Source of the DNA: RBG-16-66-20 sp052386675
GTDB taxonomy: Bacteria > Pseudomonadota > Gammaproteobacteria > Burkholderiales > SG8-39
Direction: 5' to 3'
Assembly (NCBI GenBank): GCA_052386675.1
Contig: JBQTJX010000030.1
Location: 62,001-126,000 of the forward strand
Length of the DNA stretch: 64,000 nt
Shown one piece after another: positions 15,818-24,916 of the stretch. The notes under the pieces are model-generated. The model was not told where the DNA came from. It did no database searches and saw nothing but the letters and a program-made list of their open reading frames with translations. Numbering within the stretch: the stretch's first letter is position 1; each line of letters opens with the position of its first letter. The position numbers and the translations under genes were made by a program.

Positions 15818-17484
15818 GCGGCCTTCTTCTCGTCCCGCAGCGCCCGGCGCAGGATCTTGCCGACGTTGGTCTTGGGCAGTTCGGCGCGAAACTCGACGTG
15901 CCTGGGCCGCTTGTAGCCGGTGAGCTGCTCCTTGCAGTGCTCGAGCACCATGGCTTCTGTCAACGCCGGGTCCTTCTTGACGATGAACACCTTGGGCACC
16001 TCGCCCGAATGCTCGTCGGGCACGCCGATCACCGCCACCTCGAGCACGCCCGGCATCATCGCCACCACCGCCTCGAGCTCGTTCGGGTAGACGTTGAAGC
16101 CCGAGACCAGGATCATGTCTTTCTTGCGGTCGACGATCTTCACGTAGCCGCGCTCGTCCATGATGCCGATGTCGCCGGTCTTGAAGGCGCCATCCTTCGC
16201 CATGACCTTGGCCGTTTCCTCGGGGCGCTGCCAGTAGCCCTTCATCACCTGCGGGCCGGCGATGCAGATCTCGCCCACCTGCCCGACCGGCAGGATGTTC
16301 TCGTCGTCGTCGCGGATGGTGATGATGGTGCTCGGGATCGGCAGGCCGATAGTGCCGCTGAACTCGGTCTGGTCCACCGGATTGGTGGTCGCCACGGGCG
16401 AGGTCTCGGTCAGGCCGTAGCCCTCGAGGATCGGCACCCCTGTCGCCTTCTGCCAGCGGTCGGCCACCGGCTGCTGCATCGCCATGCCGCCCGCCGAGGC
16501 GAGGCGCAGCTTCGAGAAATCGATGCTGGCGAAGTCCGGGTGATTGAGCAGCGCGTTGTAGAGCGTGTTCAGGCCGCTGATGGCGGTGAAGCGATTGTTC
16601 TTCAGCTCCTTGATGAAGCCCGGAATGTCACGCGGGTTCGGGATCAGCAGGTTGCAGCCGCCGTCGCGCAGCATGAACATGCAGTTACAGGTCAGCGCGT
16701 AGATGTGGTACAGCGGCAGCGGCGCGACCATCACCAGCGGGTCGTCCTCCTTGCGCGTCGGCGAGAACCAGGCCGAGACCTGCTCCATGTTCGCGATGAT
16801 GTTCCGGTGCAGCAGGATCGCGCCCTTCGAGACCCCGGTGGTGCCGCCGGTGTACTGCAGGAAGGCGATGTCCTCGGGACCCACGTCCACTTTCTTCAGC
16901 GGGTGGCCGGCGCCCTCGGCGATGACGGCATTGAAGGGGATCGCGGCCGGAAGGCTGAACGCCGGGACCAGCTTCTTCACCTTGCGCACCACGAAATTGA
17001 CGATCAGGCCCTTGAAGCCGAGCAGGTCTCCCATGCTGGCCATCACCACGTGCTTCACCGGCGTCTTCGCCAGCACCTGCTCCAGCGTCGCGGCGAAGTT
17101 CTCCAGGATCACGATCACCTCGGCGCCGGAGTCCTTGAGCTGGTGCTCCAGCTCGCGCGGCGTGTAGAGCGGGTTGACGTTCACCACGGTGCAGCCTGCG
17201 CGCAGGATGCCGAACACCGCCGCCGGGTACTGCAGCACATTGGGCATCATCACGGCCACGCGCGTGCCCTTGGACAATCCCTTGGACTGCAGCCACGCGC
17301 CGAAGGCGGTCGAGAGCCGGTCGACGTCGCCGAAAGTGATCGTCTTGCCCATGCAGATGTAGGCGGGGCGATCCCGGTACCTGCCGATGTTCTCGTCGAA
17401 CAGGTGGGGAATCGACCGGTAGGCGTTGACGTCGATTTCCGCCGGCACGCCCTTCGGATAGCTCTTGAGCCAGATCTTCTCCAT
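15814..17484 (-). CDS. fadD: Long-chain fatty acid-CoA ligase FadD
   Basis: This 556-residue AMP-forming ligase has the P-loop YTGGTTGVSKGAILLHRN, the EGYGLTETSPV adenylate motif and the linker DRKKDMILVSGFNVYPNE, with lysine-containing PKTNVGKILRR at the end. It activates fatty acids to acyl-CoA via acyl-AMP. ATG at 17484 has GGAG just upstream. It sits in a minus-strand unit with enoyl-CoA hydratase and PaaY, so it feeds beta-oxidation or a related CoA-ester pathway. Confidence 0.92.
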   Translation of the reverse strand: MEKIWLKSYPKGVPAEIDVNAYRSIPHLFDENIGRYRDRPAYICMGKTITFGDVDRLSTAFGAWLQSKGLSKGTRVAVMMPNVLQYPAAVFGILRAGCTVVNVNPLYTPRELEHQLKDSGAEVIVILENFAATLEQVLAKTPVKHVVMASMGDLLGFKGLIVNFVVRKVKKLVPAFSLPAAIPFNAVIAEGAGHPLKKVDVGPEDIAFLQYTGGTTGVSKGAILLHRNIIANMEQVSAWFSPTRKEDDPLVMVAPLPLYHIYALTCNCMFMLRDGGCNLLIPNPRDIPGFIKELKNNRFTAISGLNTLYNALLNHPDFASIDFSKLRLASAGGMAMQQPVADRWQKATGVPILEGYGLTETSPVATTNPVDQTEFSGTIGLPIPSTIITIRDDDENILPVGQVGEICIAGPQVMKGYWQRPEETAKVMAKDGAFKTGDIGIMDERGYVKIVDRKKDMILVSGFNVYPNELEAVVAMMPGVLEVAVIGVPDEHSGEVPKVFIVKKDPALTEAMVLEHCKEQLTGYKRPRHVEFRAELPKTNVGKILRRALRDEKKAA

Positions 17485-17512
17485 GGTCACTCCTCCTGCG
17501 GGGGATTCTAGC

Positions 17513-18733
17513 CTAGCCGCCCGCGGGGGCCTGCCGCACCACGCGCAAGAGCATTGACGCCGCGAGGCAGCCTGCGCCGATGGCGGCATAGCCCCAGGCC
17601 CAGGCGCCCGCCGAAGTCCCGCCCCCTGCCAGGTCCAGCGCGACGCCGAACAGCGAAGGCCCCAGCATGCCGCCTGCGAATCCGGCCAGCGAGTACAAGC
17701 CAAGCGCCGCGCCGCGGAGATCCGGCGGCGCCGCCGCGACCAGACCGGCGGTGAGGGTCGCTGATTCGGCCATCACCAGCATCGAATACAGCGTGAGGAT
17801 CAGGACCACCACGCTCCAGTGTGCGGCGCCGCAGAACGCGAGCCCGATGCCGCAGGCGCCCGAACCCAGCATCGCGATCTCGATCCATCGCCGCCGGCCG
17901 ATGCGCAGCGCAATCTCGTTGCCGACGATGGACGCCGGCACCGCCAGCAGGTTCACGATCGCCGCGATGGCGGCGAAATTCCAGGGATAGGACGATTCCG
18001 CCGCCTGCAGGCCGGCCGAATAGCCGAGAAAGGCGACCATCCACGCGCGCGAGCCGAACAACTCAATGCAATGCACCACGTAGCCCAGGGTGTAGCCGGC
18101 GGCGGCACGGATCGCCAGCACCCGCCGCCAGGCACTGACCGGGAACAGGCTCGCGGGCGTGATCGCGCCGGGAGCGCGATGGGCGTCGCGGTCGCGCTCC
18201 ATCAGCAACGCCACCATCGCGCCCGCGACCAGCGGACCCGCCGCCGCTGCGATGAACGTCGCGCGCCAGCCAACAGCGGGCGCGAGCAAGCCGGTGAACC
18301 CCAGCGACAACGCCGTGCCGATGCCGAAGAACGAGGTGTAGAAGGCGATGTAGCGGCTCTGTGTGGCGCCGCTGGTACGGTCCGACAGCAGGCGCAGGCC
18401 CGGCATGTAGGTTCCGGCGACGCCGGCGCCGAGCAGGGCCTGGAACAGCGCGCCGCTCACCAGGCCTTCGGCTGCGCCGCCAAAGCCGGCGCAGCCGAGC
18501 GCGGTCGCAAGCGCGCCGCCCAGGTAGACGTGCCGCGCGTCGACGCGGTCGGTCAGTGCCGTCCAGCCGGACACGGTCGCGATGTAACCGGCGAAGAACG
18601 CGCTCGCGACCAGGCCCGCTTCTGCATTGCTCAGGCCCCACAGGTCGCGCAGCTCGGGCAGCAGACCGGCGAAGGTCGCATAGCCCAGCATGGACAGCAC
18701 GTGGGCCGCGATCAGGACTGCCGCCGCGTTCAA
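17513..18733 (-). CDS. MFS transporter
   Basis: This 406-residue protein has about twelve hydrophobic helices. The MFS loop 2-3 segment is seen as GWTALTDRVDARHVYLGG (variant of the GxxxDRxGRR motif). A TTG at 18733 one base after the enoyl-CoA hydratase stop is the apparent start. It lies between fatty-acid/phenylacetate catabolic genes, so uptake or export of an organic acid is plausible, but no specificity determinant is recognisable. Confidence 0.82.
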   Translation of the reverse strand: MNAAAVLIAAHVLSMLGYATFAGLLPELRDLWGLSNAEAGLVASAFFAGYIATVSGWTALTDRVDARHVYLGGALATALGCAGFGGAAEGLVSGALFQALLGAGVAGTYMPGLRLLSDRTSGATQSRYIAFYTSFFGIGTALSLGFTGLLAPAVGWRATFIAAAAGPLVAGAMVALLMERDRDAHRAPGAITPASLFPVSAWRRVLAIRAAAGYTLGYVVHCIELFGSRAWMVAFLGYSAGLQAAESSYPWNFAAIAAIVNLLAVPASIVGNEIALRIGRRRWIEIAMLGSGACGIGLAFCGAAHWSVVVLILTLYSMLVMAESATLTAGLVAAAPPDLRGAALGLYSLAGFAGGMLGPSLFGVALDLAGGGTSAGAWAWGYAAIGAGCLAASMLLRVVRQAPAGG

Positions 18734-18734
18734 G

Positions 18735-19511
18735 TCAGCGGTGGCGGAACTTCGGCTTGCGCTTCCCCGCGAAGGCCGCCATGCCTTCCTTCTGGTCTTC
18801 GAGCGCGAACGCGGAATGGAACAGGCGGCGCTCGAACAGGATTCCCTCGGTCAGGCCGGACTCCCAGGCGCGGGTGACCGCCTCCTTGGCCATCATCGCC
18901 ACCGGCAGCGAGTATTCGCCGATTTTCTGCGCCGCCGCCAGTGCCTCCTCAAGCAGCTTGTCGTTCGGCACCACGCGGGACACCAGCCCGCAGCGCTCGG
19001 CCTCGGCGGCATCCATCATGCGCGCAGTGAGGATCAGGTCCATCGCCTTCGCCTTGCCCACCGCCCGCGGCAGGCGCTGGGTGCCGCCGGCGCCGGGGAA
19101 GATGCCGAGGTTGATCTCGGGCTGGCCGAACTTCGCCGACTCGGCGGCGATGACGATGTCGCAGGCCATCGCCAGCTCGCAGCCGCCGCCCAGTGCGTAG
19201 CCCGCCACCGCGGCGATGATCGGCTTGCGGATCTTCCGGATGTGCTCCCAGTCGCGCGTGATGTAGTCCGACTTGAAGGCCTGGATGAAGTCGAAGTCCT
19301 TCATGGCGACGATGTCGGCGCCGGCGGCGAAAGCCTTGTCATTGCCGGTGATGACCAGGCAGCCGACGCCGTCGTCGGCGTCGTAGCCGTACATCGCCGC
19401 GGCCAGCTCCTGCATCAGCGTCGCGTTGAGCGCGTTCATCTGTTTGGGGCGGTTGAGCGTGATCAGGCCGACGCGACCCTTTACCTCGGTGGTGATGAAC
19501 TGGTAGCTCAT
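18735..19511 (-). CDS. Enoyl-CoA hydratase
   Basis: This 258-residue crotonase-fold enzyme contains AFAAGADIVAMKD (oxyanion hole), ALGGGCELAMACDIVIAAE and FGQPEINLGIFPGAGGTQRLPRAVG. Both catalytic glutamates of enoyl-CoA hydratase are in place (the E of GGGCELA and the E of FGQPEINLG). It hydrates trans-2-enoyl-CoA in beta-oxidation and closely resembles PaaF/short-chain enoyl-CoA hydratases. It overlaps paaY by four bases, so a role in phenylacetate or aliphatic acyl-CoA degradation is likely. Confidence 0.92.
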   Translation of the reverse strand: MSYQFITTEVKGRVGLITLNRPKQMNALNATLMQELAAAMYGYDADDGVGCLVITGNDKAFAAGADIVAMKDFDFIQAFKSDYITRDWEHIRKIRKPIIAAVAGYALGGGCELAMACDIVIAAESAKFGQPEINLGIFPGAGGTQRLPRAVGKAKAMDLILTARMMDAAEAERCGLVSRVVPNDKLLEEALAAAQKIGEYSLPVAMMAKEAVTRAWESGLTEGILFERRLFHSAFALEDQKEGMAAFAGKRKPKFRHR

Positions 19512-20119
19512 GCGGATTTCGCTTTCATTTCAGAGAGTGGGATCGAATCCGGGATGTCGACGCGCCGGCGGCCGGGCTCGGGCGCGGTGCGTGCCTCGAC
19601 GCGCTGCATGGTGCTGGCGCTGCGTTCCGCGAGCTGCTGGTAGAGCGCGGTGTTGTCGCGCTTCCACTTCACTTCTTCCGCCGACAGTTCGCGCAGCACT
19701 TTCGCCGGTATCCCGGCCGCAAGCCCGCGCGGCGGGATCTTCGCCTCGGCGCGCACGAAGGCGAGCGCGGCGACCATCGCGTCCTCGCCCACTTCGGCGT
19801 TGTCGTTCACGACCGCATTCATGCCCACCAGCGCCCCCGCCTTCACCACGCAGCCGTGCAACACCGCGCCATGTCCGATGGTGGCCCCGGCGCCGACCAC
19901 GGTGTCCTTGCCCGGAAAGCCGTGCAGCATGCAGGTGTCCTGGATGTTGGCGCCTTCCTCGACCACGATGCGGCCAAAATCGCCGCGCAGGCAGGCGCAG
20001 GGCCCGATGTAGGCCTTCGCACCCACGATCACGTCGCCGATCAACACCGCGCTGTCGTGCACGTACGCGGTCGGGTGCACCACGGGAACGATCCCGTCCA
20101 GGGAATACACCTTGGGCAT
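19508..20119 (-). CDS. paaY: PaaY-like hexapeptide protein (gamma-carbonic-anhydrase-type thioesterase)
   Basis: This 203-residue left-handed beta-helix protein has repeated hexapeptides (VLIGDVIVGAKAYIGPCACLRGD) and the metal-ligand region GHGAVLHGCVVKAGALVGMNAVV. The length and C-terminal helix fit PaaY of phenylacetate clusters rather than the shorter YrdA/CaiE proteins. PaaY hydrolyses dead-end CoA esters in the phenylacetate pathway. It is separated by only 27 bases from divergent paaG, so a shared control region is expected. Confidence 0.85.
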   Translation of the reverse strand: MPKVYSLDGIVPVVHPTAYVHDSAVLIGDVIVGAKAYIGPCACLRGDFGRIVVEEGANIQDTCMLHGFPGKDTVVGAGATIGHGAVLHGCVVKAGALVGMNAVVNDNAEVGEDAMVAALAFVRAEAKIPPRGLAAGIPAKVLRELSAEEVKWKRDNTALYQQLAERSASTMQRVEARTAPEPGRRRVDIPDSIPLSEMKAKSA

Positions 20120-20146
20120 GGCGCTGATTTTAGCTAAGCTTTGCCC

Positions 20147-20929
20147 ATGGAAACCGTTCTCCTGGCACTGGATTCGGGTGTGCTGCGCATCACCCTCAAC
20201 CGTCCCGACCGGCTCAACGCCTTCAATTCGTCCCTGCACCAGGGACTCGCGGCGGCCATGGCGCGGGCAGAGTCGGACAGTTCGATACGCTGCCTGCTTG
20301 TCACGGGCGCGGGCCGCGGCTTCTGCGCCGGGCAGGACCTGACCGAGCGGGACATGAAGGCCGCCGGATCCATGGACCTGGGAGCCGGCCTCGAGACCTG
20401 GTACAACCCGCTCATCAAGCGCATGCGGGCACTCGAGAAGCCCATCGTCTGCGCCGTGAACGGCGTCGCCGCCGGCGCCGGCGCCAATTTCGCGCTCGCC
20501 TGCGATATCGTGCTCGCGGCGCGCTCCGCGTCCTTCATCCAGGCTTTCGTGAAGATCGGCCTGGTACCGGATTGCGGCGGCACGTATTTCCTGCCGCGCC
20601 TCGCCGGCACCCAGCGCGCCATGGCGCTGGCGATGACCGGCGACCGCCTTTTGGCGGAGGACGCCGAGCGCATGGGTCTGGTGTGGAAGGTGGTGGACGA
20701 CGACCAACTCGTGCCCGAGGCGGCGCGGCTGGCGGCGTCGCTTGCCGACGGGCCGACGCGCAGCCTGGGCCTCATCAAGCGGGCGATCTACGCCTCCGCG
20801 GGCAATGCGCTCGCGTCGCAGCTCGACCTGGAGCGCGACCTGCAGCGCGAGATCGGCAGGGGGTCGGACTACCGCGAAGGCGTGAGCGCGTTCCTCGAGA
20901 AGCGCAAGCCAGTATTCAAGGGCATATGA
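20147..20929 (+). CDS. paaG: PaaG-like ring-1,2-epoxyphenylacetyl-CoA isomerase (crotonase family)
   Basis: This 260-residue crotonase-fold protein has GRGFCAGQDLTER and NGVAAGAGANFALACDIVLAA. In place of the second hydratase glutamate it has FVKIGLVPDCGGTYFLPR, where an aspartate (VPD) is used. That pattern is typical of the isomerase PaaG rather than a hydratase. It converts 2-(1,2-epoxy)phenylacetyl-CoA to oxepin-CoA. ATG at 20147 is preferred to the TTG at 20141. The stop overlaps the paaK ATG (ATGA). Confidence 0.87.
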   Translation: METVLLALDSGVLRITLNRPDRLNAFNSSLHQGLAAAMARAESDSSIRCLLVTGAGRGFCAGQDLTERDMKAAGSMDLGAGLETWYNPLIKRMRALEKPIVCAVNGVAAGAGANFALACDIVLAARSASFIQAFVKIGLVPDCGGTYFLPRLAGTQRAMALAMTGDRLLAEDAERMGLVWKVVDDDQLVPEAARLAASLADGPTRSLGLIKRAIYASAGNALASQLDLERDLQREIGRGSDYREGVSAFLEKRKPVFKGI

Positions 20930-22224
20930 AGAGCGTCCAGGCCAGGGAACGGTTTGCGCTGGAGCCGATCGAGAAGGCCTCGCGGAAGGCCCTGCGCGAG
21001 CTGCAGCTCACGCGCCTGCGCTGGTCGCTGAAGCGCGCCTACGACAAGGTGCCGCACTACCGGAAGAAGTTCGATGCCGCCGGGGTCAGGCCGAAGGACC
21101 TGAGAACGCTGGCGGACCTGGCGAAGTTCCCGTTCACCGCCAAGGCCGACCTGCGCGAAACCTATCCCTTTGGCATGTTCGCGGTGCCGATGGGCGAGGT
21201 GGTGCGCATCCACGCGTCCTCCGGAACCACCGGCAAGCCCACCGTGGTGGGCTATACGCGCAAGGACATCGACACCTGGAGCCACCTGATGGCCCGCTCG
21301 ATCCGCGCCGCAGGCGCCCGTCCGGGCGACATCCTCCACAACGCCTATGGCTACGGCCTGTTCACCGGAGGCCTCGGCATCCACTACGGCGCCGAGCGGC
21401 TGGGTCTCGCCACCGTTCCCGTCTCCGGCGGCATGACCGAGCGCCAGGTGCAATTGATCCAGGACTTCAGGCCCGGGATCATCACGGTGACGCCCTCCTA
21501 CATGCTGGCGATCGCCGACGAGATGGAGCGCCAGGGCCTCGACCCACGGAAGTCCTCGCTGCGCGTGGGCATCTTCGGCGCCGAACCCTGGACCGACCGC
21601 ATGCGCGCGAACATCGAGGCGCGCACCTCCCTGCAGGCGATCGACATCTATGGCCTGTCCGAAGTCATGGGACCGGGTGTGGCGCAGGAATGCCTGGAGA
21701 CCAAGGACGGCCTGACCATATGGGAAGACCATTTCTATCCGGAAGTCGTCGATCCGGACAGCGGCGAAGTGCTGCCCGACTGCGAGAAGGGGGAACTCGT
21801 GTTCACCTCGCTCACCAAGGAGGCGCTGCCGGTGATCCGCTACCGCACGCGCGACCTGACCCGCCTGCTGCCGGGAACGGCAAGGGTGATGAGACGCATG
21901 GAAAGGATCACGGGGCGCTCGGATGACATGATGATCATCCGCGGGGTGAATGTCTTTCCTTCGCAGATCGAGGAACTGATCCTGAAACAGAAGGAACTGG
22001 CGCCGCACTACGTGATGGAACTGAGCAAGGCAGGCCCGCTCGACCACCTGACGGTGCTGGTCGAGCTCGCGCCGGGGGCCGCTGACAAGCAATCGGCGGC
22101 CTCGCTGGCGCATGAGATCAAGTCCAGGATCGGGATCAGCGCGGATGTGAAGGTCGTGCCGCTTTCCACGATCGAGCGCTCCATCGGCAAGGCGAAGCGG
22201 GTGATCGACAAGCGCCCGAAATGA
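20926..22224 (+). CDS. paaK: Phenylacetate-CoA ligase
   Basis: This 432-residue adenylate-forming ligase has the PaaK signatures HASSGTTGKPTVVGYT (P-loop), YGLSEVMGPGV and RTRDLTRLLPG. It ends with SIGKAKRVIDKR, where the catalytic lysine lies. It activates phenylacetate to phenylacetyl-CoA, the first step of the aerobic hybrid pathway. The oxygenase genes paaABCDE are not in this window. It is tightly coupled to paaG before it and to a secreted hydrolase-like gene after it (ATGA overlap). Confidence 0.95.
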   Translation: MKSVQARERFALEPIEKASRKALRELQLTRLRWSLKRAYDKVPHYRKKFDAAGVRPKDLRTLADLAKFPFTAKADLRETYPFGMFAVPMGEVVRIHASSGTTGKPTVVGYTRKDIDTWSHLMARSIRAAGARPGDILHNAYGYGLFTGGLGIHYGAERLGLATVPVSGGMTERQVQLIQDFRPGIITVTPSYMLAIADEMERQGLDPRKSSLRVGIFGAEPWTDRMRANIEARTSLQAIDIYGLSEVMGPGVAQECLETKDGLTIWEDHFYPEVVDPDSGEVLPDCEKGELVFTSLTKEALPVIRYRTRDLTRLLPGTARVMRRMERITGRSDDMMIIRGVNVFPSQIEELILKQKELAPHYVMELSKAGPLDHLTVLVELAPGAADKQSAASLAHEIKSRIGISADVKVVPLSTIERSIGKAKRVIDKRPK

Positions 22225-23237
22225 GGATCTTCCTCTCATCGCTGCTGTTACTCGCCTGCGCGGCGGCGCAGGCGTCGATGGGGCTGGTGGAGTTGCCGGG
22301 ACGCGACGGCGATGGCGTGGTCACGGTCTTCTATCCCTCCGATGCCGAAGCCAAGCCGCTGCAGCGCGGTCCGTTCACCGTCAACCTGGCCGTCGAGGGC
22401 ACGCCGAAGAGGGGTATCGGTCGCCTCGTCGTCATCTCCCACGGCTCCGGCGGCTCGGCCTGGACCTACACCGACCTCGCCGCGATGCTGGTGGCAGCCG
22501 GTTACGCGGTCGCCGCGCCGCTGCACCAGGGCGACAATTTCCGCGACCTGAGCAAGGTCGGCCCCTCGAGCTGGCGCCTGCGCCCGGCGGAAGTTTCCCG
22601 CGCCATCGACGCGGTCGGCAGGGATCCGCGCTTCGCCCAGCTGCTGCAACTCGACCGCGTAGGGGTGTTCGGCATGTCCGCCGGGGGCCACACCGCGCTC
22701 AGCATGGCCGGCGGCCGCTGGTCGCCAGCAGGCATGGCGCGGCATTGCAACGCGCACATCGGCGAGGATTTCCCGGCCTGCGTCGGCCTCGCCACCAGCC
22801 TGGACGGCGGCGCCTTCGATGGCCTCAAGAAGTCGACGGCGCGCTGGTTGCTGTCCTGGCGCTTCGCCGACGGGAACCCGGTCAGCCACGAGGACGCGCG
22901 CGTGAAGGCAGTTGTGGCGGCGGTGCCCTATGCCGCCGACTTCGACATGGCCTCGTTCGCCGCGCCTCGCGTGCCGCTCGGCCTCGCCCTCGCCGGTCAG
23001 GACAAGTGGCTCGCGCCCCGGTTCCACGGCGGCGCGGTACGCGCGGCGTGCAAGCCCTGCGAGGTGGTCGCCGACCTGCCCGCGGGCGGGCATGGCGCCT
23101 ACCTCTCGCCGCTGCCGCCCGCGTTGACCGGTCGCGTGGCGGACCTGCTCAACGACCCCCCGGGCTTCGACCGCAAGTCGGTCGCGGAGGCGAACCGCAG
23201 GATCGTCGCCTTCTTCCACAGGCACCTCCTGCCCTGA
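22221..23237 (+). CDS. Exported dienelactone-hydrolase-like alpha/beta hydrolase
   Basis: This 338-residue protein starts with a signal peptide (about 18 residues, LLLLACAAAQA). An alpha/beta-hydrolase core follows with VVISHGSGGSAWTY (oxyanion loop), the nucleophile elbow VGVFGMSAGGHTAL and a late histidine in PAGGHGAYLS. This matches the predicted dienelactone hydrolase group of uncharacterised periplasmic hydrolases. The ATG overlaps the paaK stop. The substrate is not evident; location in the paa unit suggests an ester or lactone linked to aromatic degradation. Confidence 0.8.
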   Translation: MRIFLSSLLLLACAAAQASMGLVELPGRDGDGVVTVFYPSDAEAKPLQRGPFTVNLAVEGTPKRGIGRLVVISHGSGGSAWTYTDLAAMLVAAGYAVAAPLHQGDNFRDLSKVGPSSWRLRPAEVSRAIDAVGRDPRFAQLLQLDRVGVFGMSAGGHTALSMAGGRWSPAGMARHCNAHIGEDFPACVGLATSLDGGAFDGLKKSTARWLLSWRFADGNPVSHEDARVKAVVAAVPYAADFDMASFAAPRVPLGLALAGQDKWLAPRFHGGAVRAACKPCEVVADLPAGGHGAYLSPLPPALTGRVADLLNDPPGFDRKSVAEANRRIVAFFHRHLLP

Positions 23238-23239
23238 GC

Positions 23240-24205
23240 ATGGTTCTCGGCCTCGAGCGCAAGGCACTGGAGCAGGCGGCGGCGCTGGTGCACGCCAGCA
23301 TGCCGCCGACGCCGCAGTTGTCCTGGCCGCTGCTGAACCAGCGAGCCGGTTGCGAGGTCTGGGTCAAGCACGAGAACCACACCGCCACCGGTGCGTTCAA
23401 GATCCGCGGCGGCATCGTGATGCTGGAGGCGCTCAAGCGCGCCCAGCCCAATCTGCCCGGCGTGGTGAGCGCGACGCGTGGCAACCACGGCCAGAGCCTG
23501 GCGTGGTCGGGCCGCCGCCACGGCGTGCGCACGGTCATCGTGGTTCCGCATGGCAACAGCCGCGACAAGAACGCGGCGATGAGGGCCTGGGGCGCGGAAC
23601 TCATCGAGCACGGGCGCGATTTCGACGAAGCGAAGGAGCACTCGGTGAAGCTCGCGCGCGAGCAGGGGCTGGTGTCCATCGGGCCTTACCACGCGGAGCT
23701 GGTCGCCGGGGTCGGCAGCTACGCCTTCGAGCTGTTCTCCGCGGTGAAGGACATCGATGAGGTCTACGTGCCCATCGGCTGCGGATCGGGTATTTCCGGG
23801 CTGATCGCGTGGCGAGACGCGCTCGGGTTGAAGACCAGGATCGTCGGCGTGGTCTCGGACCAGGCCGACTGCTATGCGTTGTCGTTCGCTGCCGGCACGC
23901 CGGTCGAGACCGAATCCGCGAACACCTTCGCCGACGGCATGGCGGTGCGGGTGCCGGTGCCGGCGGCGCTGGAGGTGATCCGCGCCGGCGCCGACCGGAT
24001 CCAGCGGGTGAGCGACGACGAAGTGAGGGCCGCGGTGCGCCACTACTACAGCGACACCCACAACCTTGTCGAGGGCGCGGGTGCGGCGCCGCTCGCCGCG
24101 CTGCTGAAGGACCAGGCGAGAACGGGAACGCGCTTCGCGGTCATCGCCTCCGGCGGCAACATCGACCGCGAGGCATACCTCTCGGCGCTGCGCGGCGCCC
24201 AGTGA
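23240..24205 (+). CDS. PLP-dependent threonine dehydratase-like enzyme
   Basis: This 321-residue fold-type II PLP enzyme carries the lysine motif TATGAFKIRGG, the TRGNHGQSLAWSGRRHG cofactor-phosphate segment and GCGSGISGLIAW. It lacks the C-terminal ACT regulatory domain of biosynthetic IlvA, so it resembles catabolic threonine/serine dehydratases or related hydroxy-amino-acid lyases. ATG at 23240 follows the upstream stop by two bases. The ChaC-like gene overlaps its end (GTGA). Confidence 0.85.
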   Translation: MVLGLERKALEQAAALVHASMPPTPQLSWPLLNQRAGCEVWVKHENHTATGAFKIRGGIVMLEALKRAQPNLPGVVSATRGNHGQSLAWSGRRHGVRTVIVVPHGNSRDKNAAMRAWGAELIEHGRDFDEAKEHSVKLAREQGLVSIGPYHAELVAGVGSYAFELFSAVKDIDEVYVPIGCGSGISGLIAWRDALGLKTRIVGVVSDQADCYALSFAAGTPVETESANTFADGMAVRVPVPAALEVIRAGADRIQRVSDDEVRAAVRHYYSDTHNLVEGAGAAPLAALLKDQARTGTRFAVIASGGNIDREAYLSALRGAQ

Positions 24206-24876
24206 AGCTGACACGGGAAAGCATTCTCGACGGAACATTCCACGCCGCGGTGCGCGCCAGCGTGGGACCCGGCGTGCGCGTGGTGACGGACGCCGAGCGG
24301 ACGGCGCAGGTGAGTGCGATTCTCGCCTGCGCTCCGCGTCGGGGAAGGATCTGGATTTTCGGATTCGGCTCGCTGATCTGGAACCCGGCGTTCCGTTTCG
24401 TCGAACGCCGCACAGCCCGCATCCATGGTTTTCATCGCCAATTCTGCCTTTGGGCGCGCGCCGGCCGGGGCAGCCCCGAGCGCCCCGGCCTGATGCTGTC
24501 GCTGGAGCCCGGCGGCAGCTGCACCGGCGTCGCCTATCGCCTTGCCGCGCGCTCGGCGTCCACCGAGCTCGACGTCATCTGGCGGCGCGAGATGTTCACC
24601 ATGGCCTATCGCCCGGTGTGGACGACCGCGTACACCTCGAGGGGTCCGGAACCGGCGATCGCATTCAGCGCCAATCGCCAGCATGAACGCTACGTTCCAG
24701 GGCTGGAGGACGCCGCGGTGGCGCGCCTGCTCGCAACCGGAGCCGGGCCGATGGGTCGATGCTGCGACTATCTGTTTGACACGGTGGAACACCTGCGCCA
24801 GCTGGGTATCCGCGACCGCTGGCTGGAAGCGCTGGAAGCACAAGTGAAGGCGTATGGCGTGACAAGGCGCGGGTAG
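24202..24876 (+). CDS. ChaC-like gamma-glutamylcyclotransferase
   Basis: This 224-residue protein shows WIFGFGSLIWNPAFRFVERR, the ChaC/GGCT nucleotide-like loop, and the later acidic stretch around AYTSRG and RYVPGLEDAAVARLL. ChaC enzymes degrade glutathione to 5-oxoproline and Cys-Gly. The GTG start overlaps the stop of the PLP enzyme. An N-terminal extension of about 45 residues precedes the core. It is convergent with ogt, 40 bases apart. Confidence 0.87.
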   Translation: MKLTRESILDGTFHAAVRASVGPGVRVVTDAERTAQVSAILACAPRRGRIWIFGFGSLIWNPAFRFVERRTARIHGFHRQFCLWARAGRGSPERPGLMLSLEPGGSCTGVAYRLAARSASTELDVIWRREMFTMAYRPVWTTAYTSRGPEPAIAFSANRQHERYVPGLEDAAVARLLATGAGPMGRCCDYLFDTVEHLRQLGIRDRWLEALEAQVKAYGVTRRG

Positions 24877-24916
24877 CCTTGTCCGCATGCGGCGCATTCC
24901 CGGTGCGGCCGGCGCC

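Noticed and set aside
15898..17511. Long plus-strand open frame opposite fadD
   Set aside because: Composition is dominated by His, Arg, Val and Asp typical of antisense frames of high-GC genes. All fadD motifs are on the minus strand.
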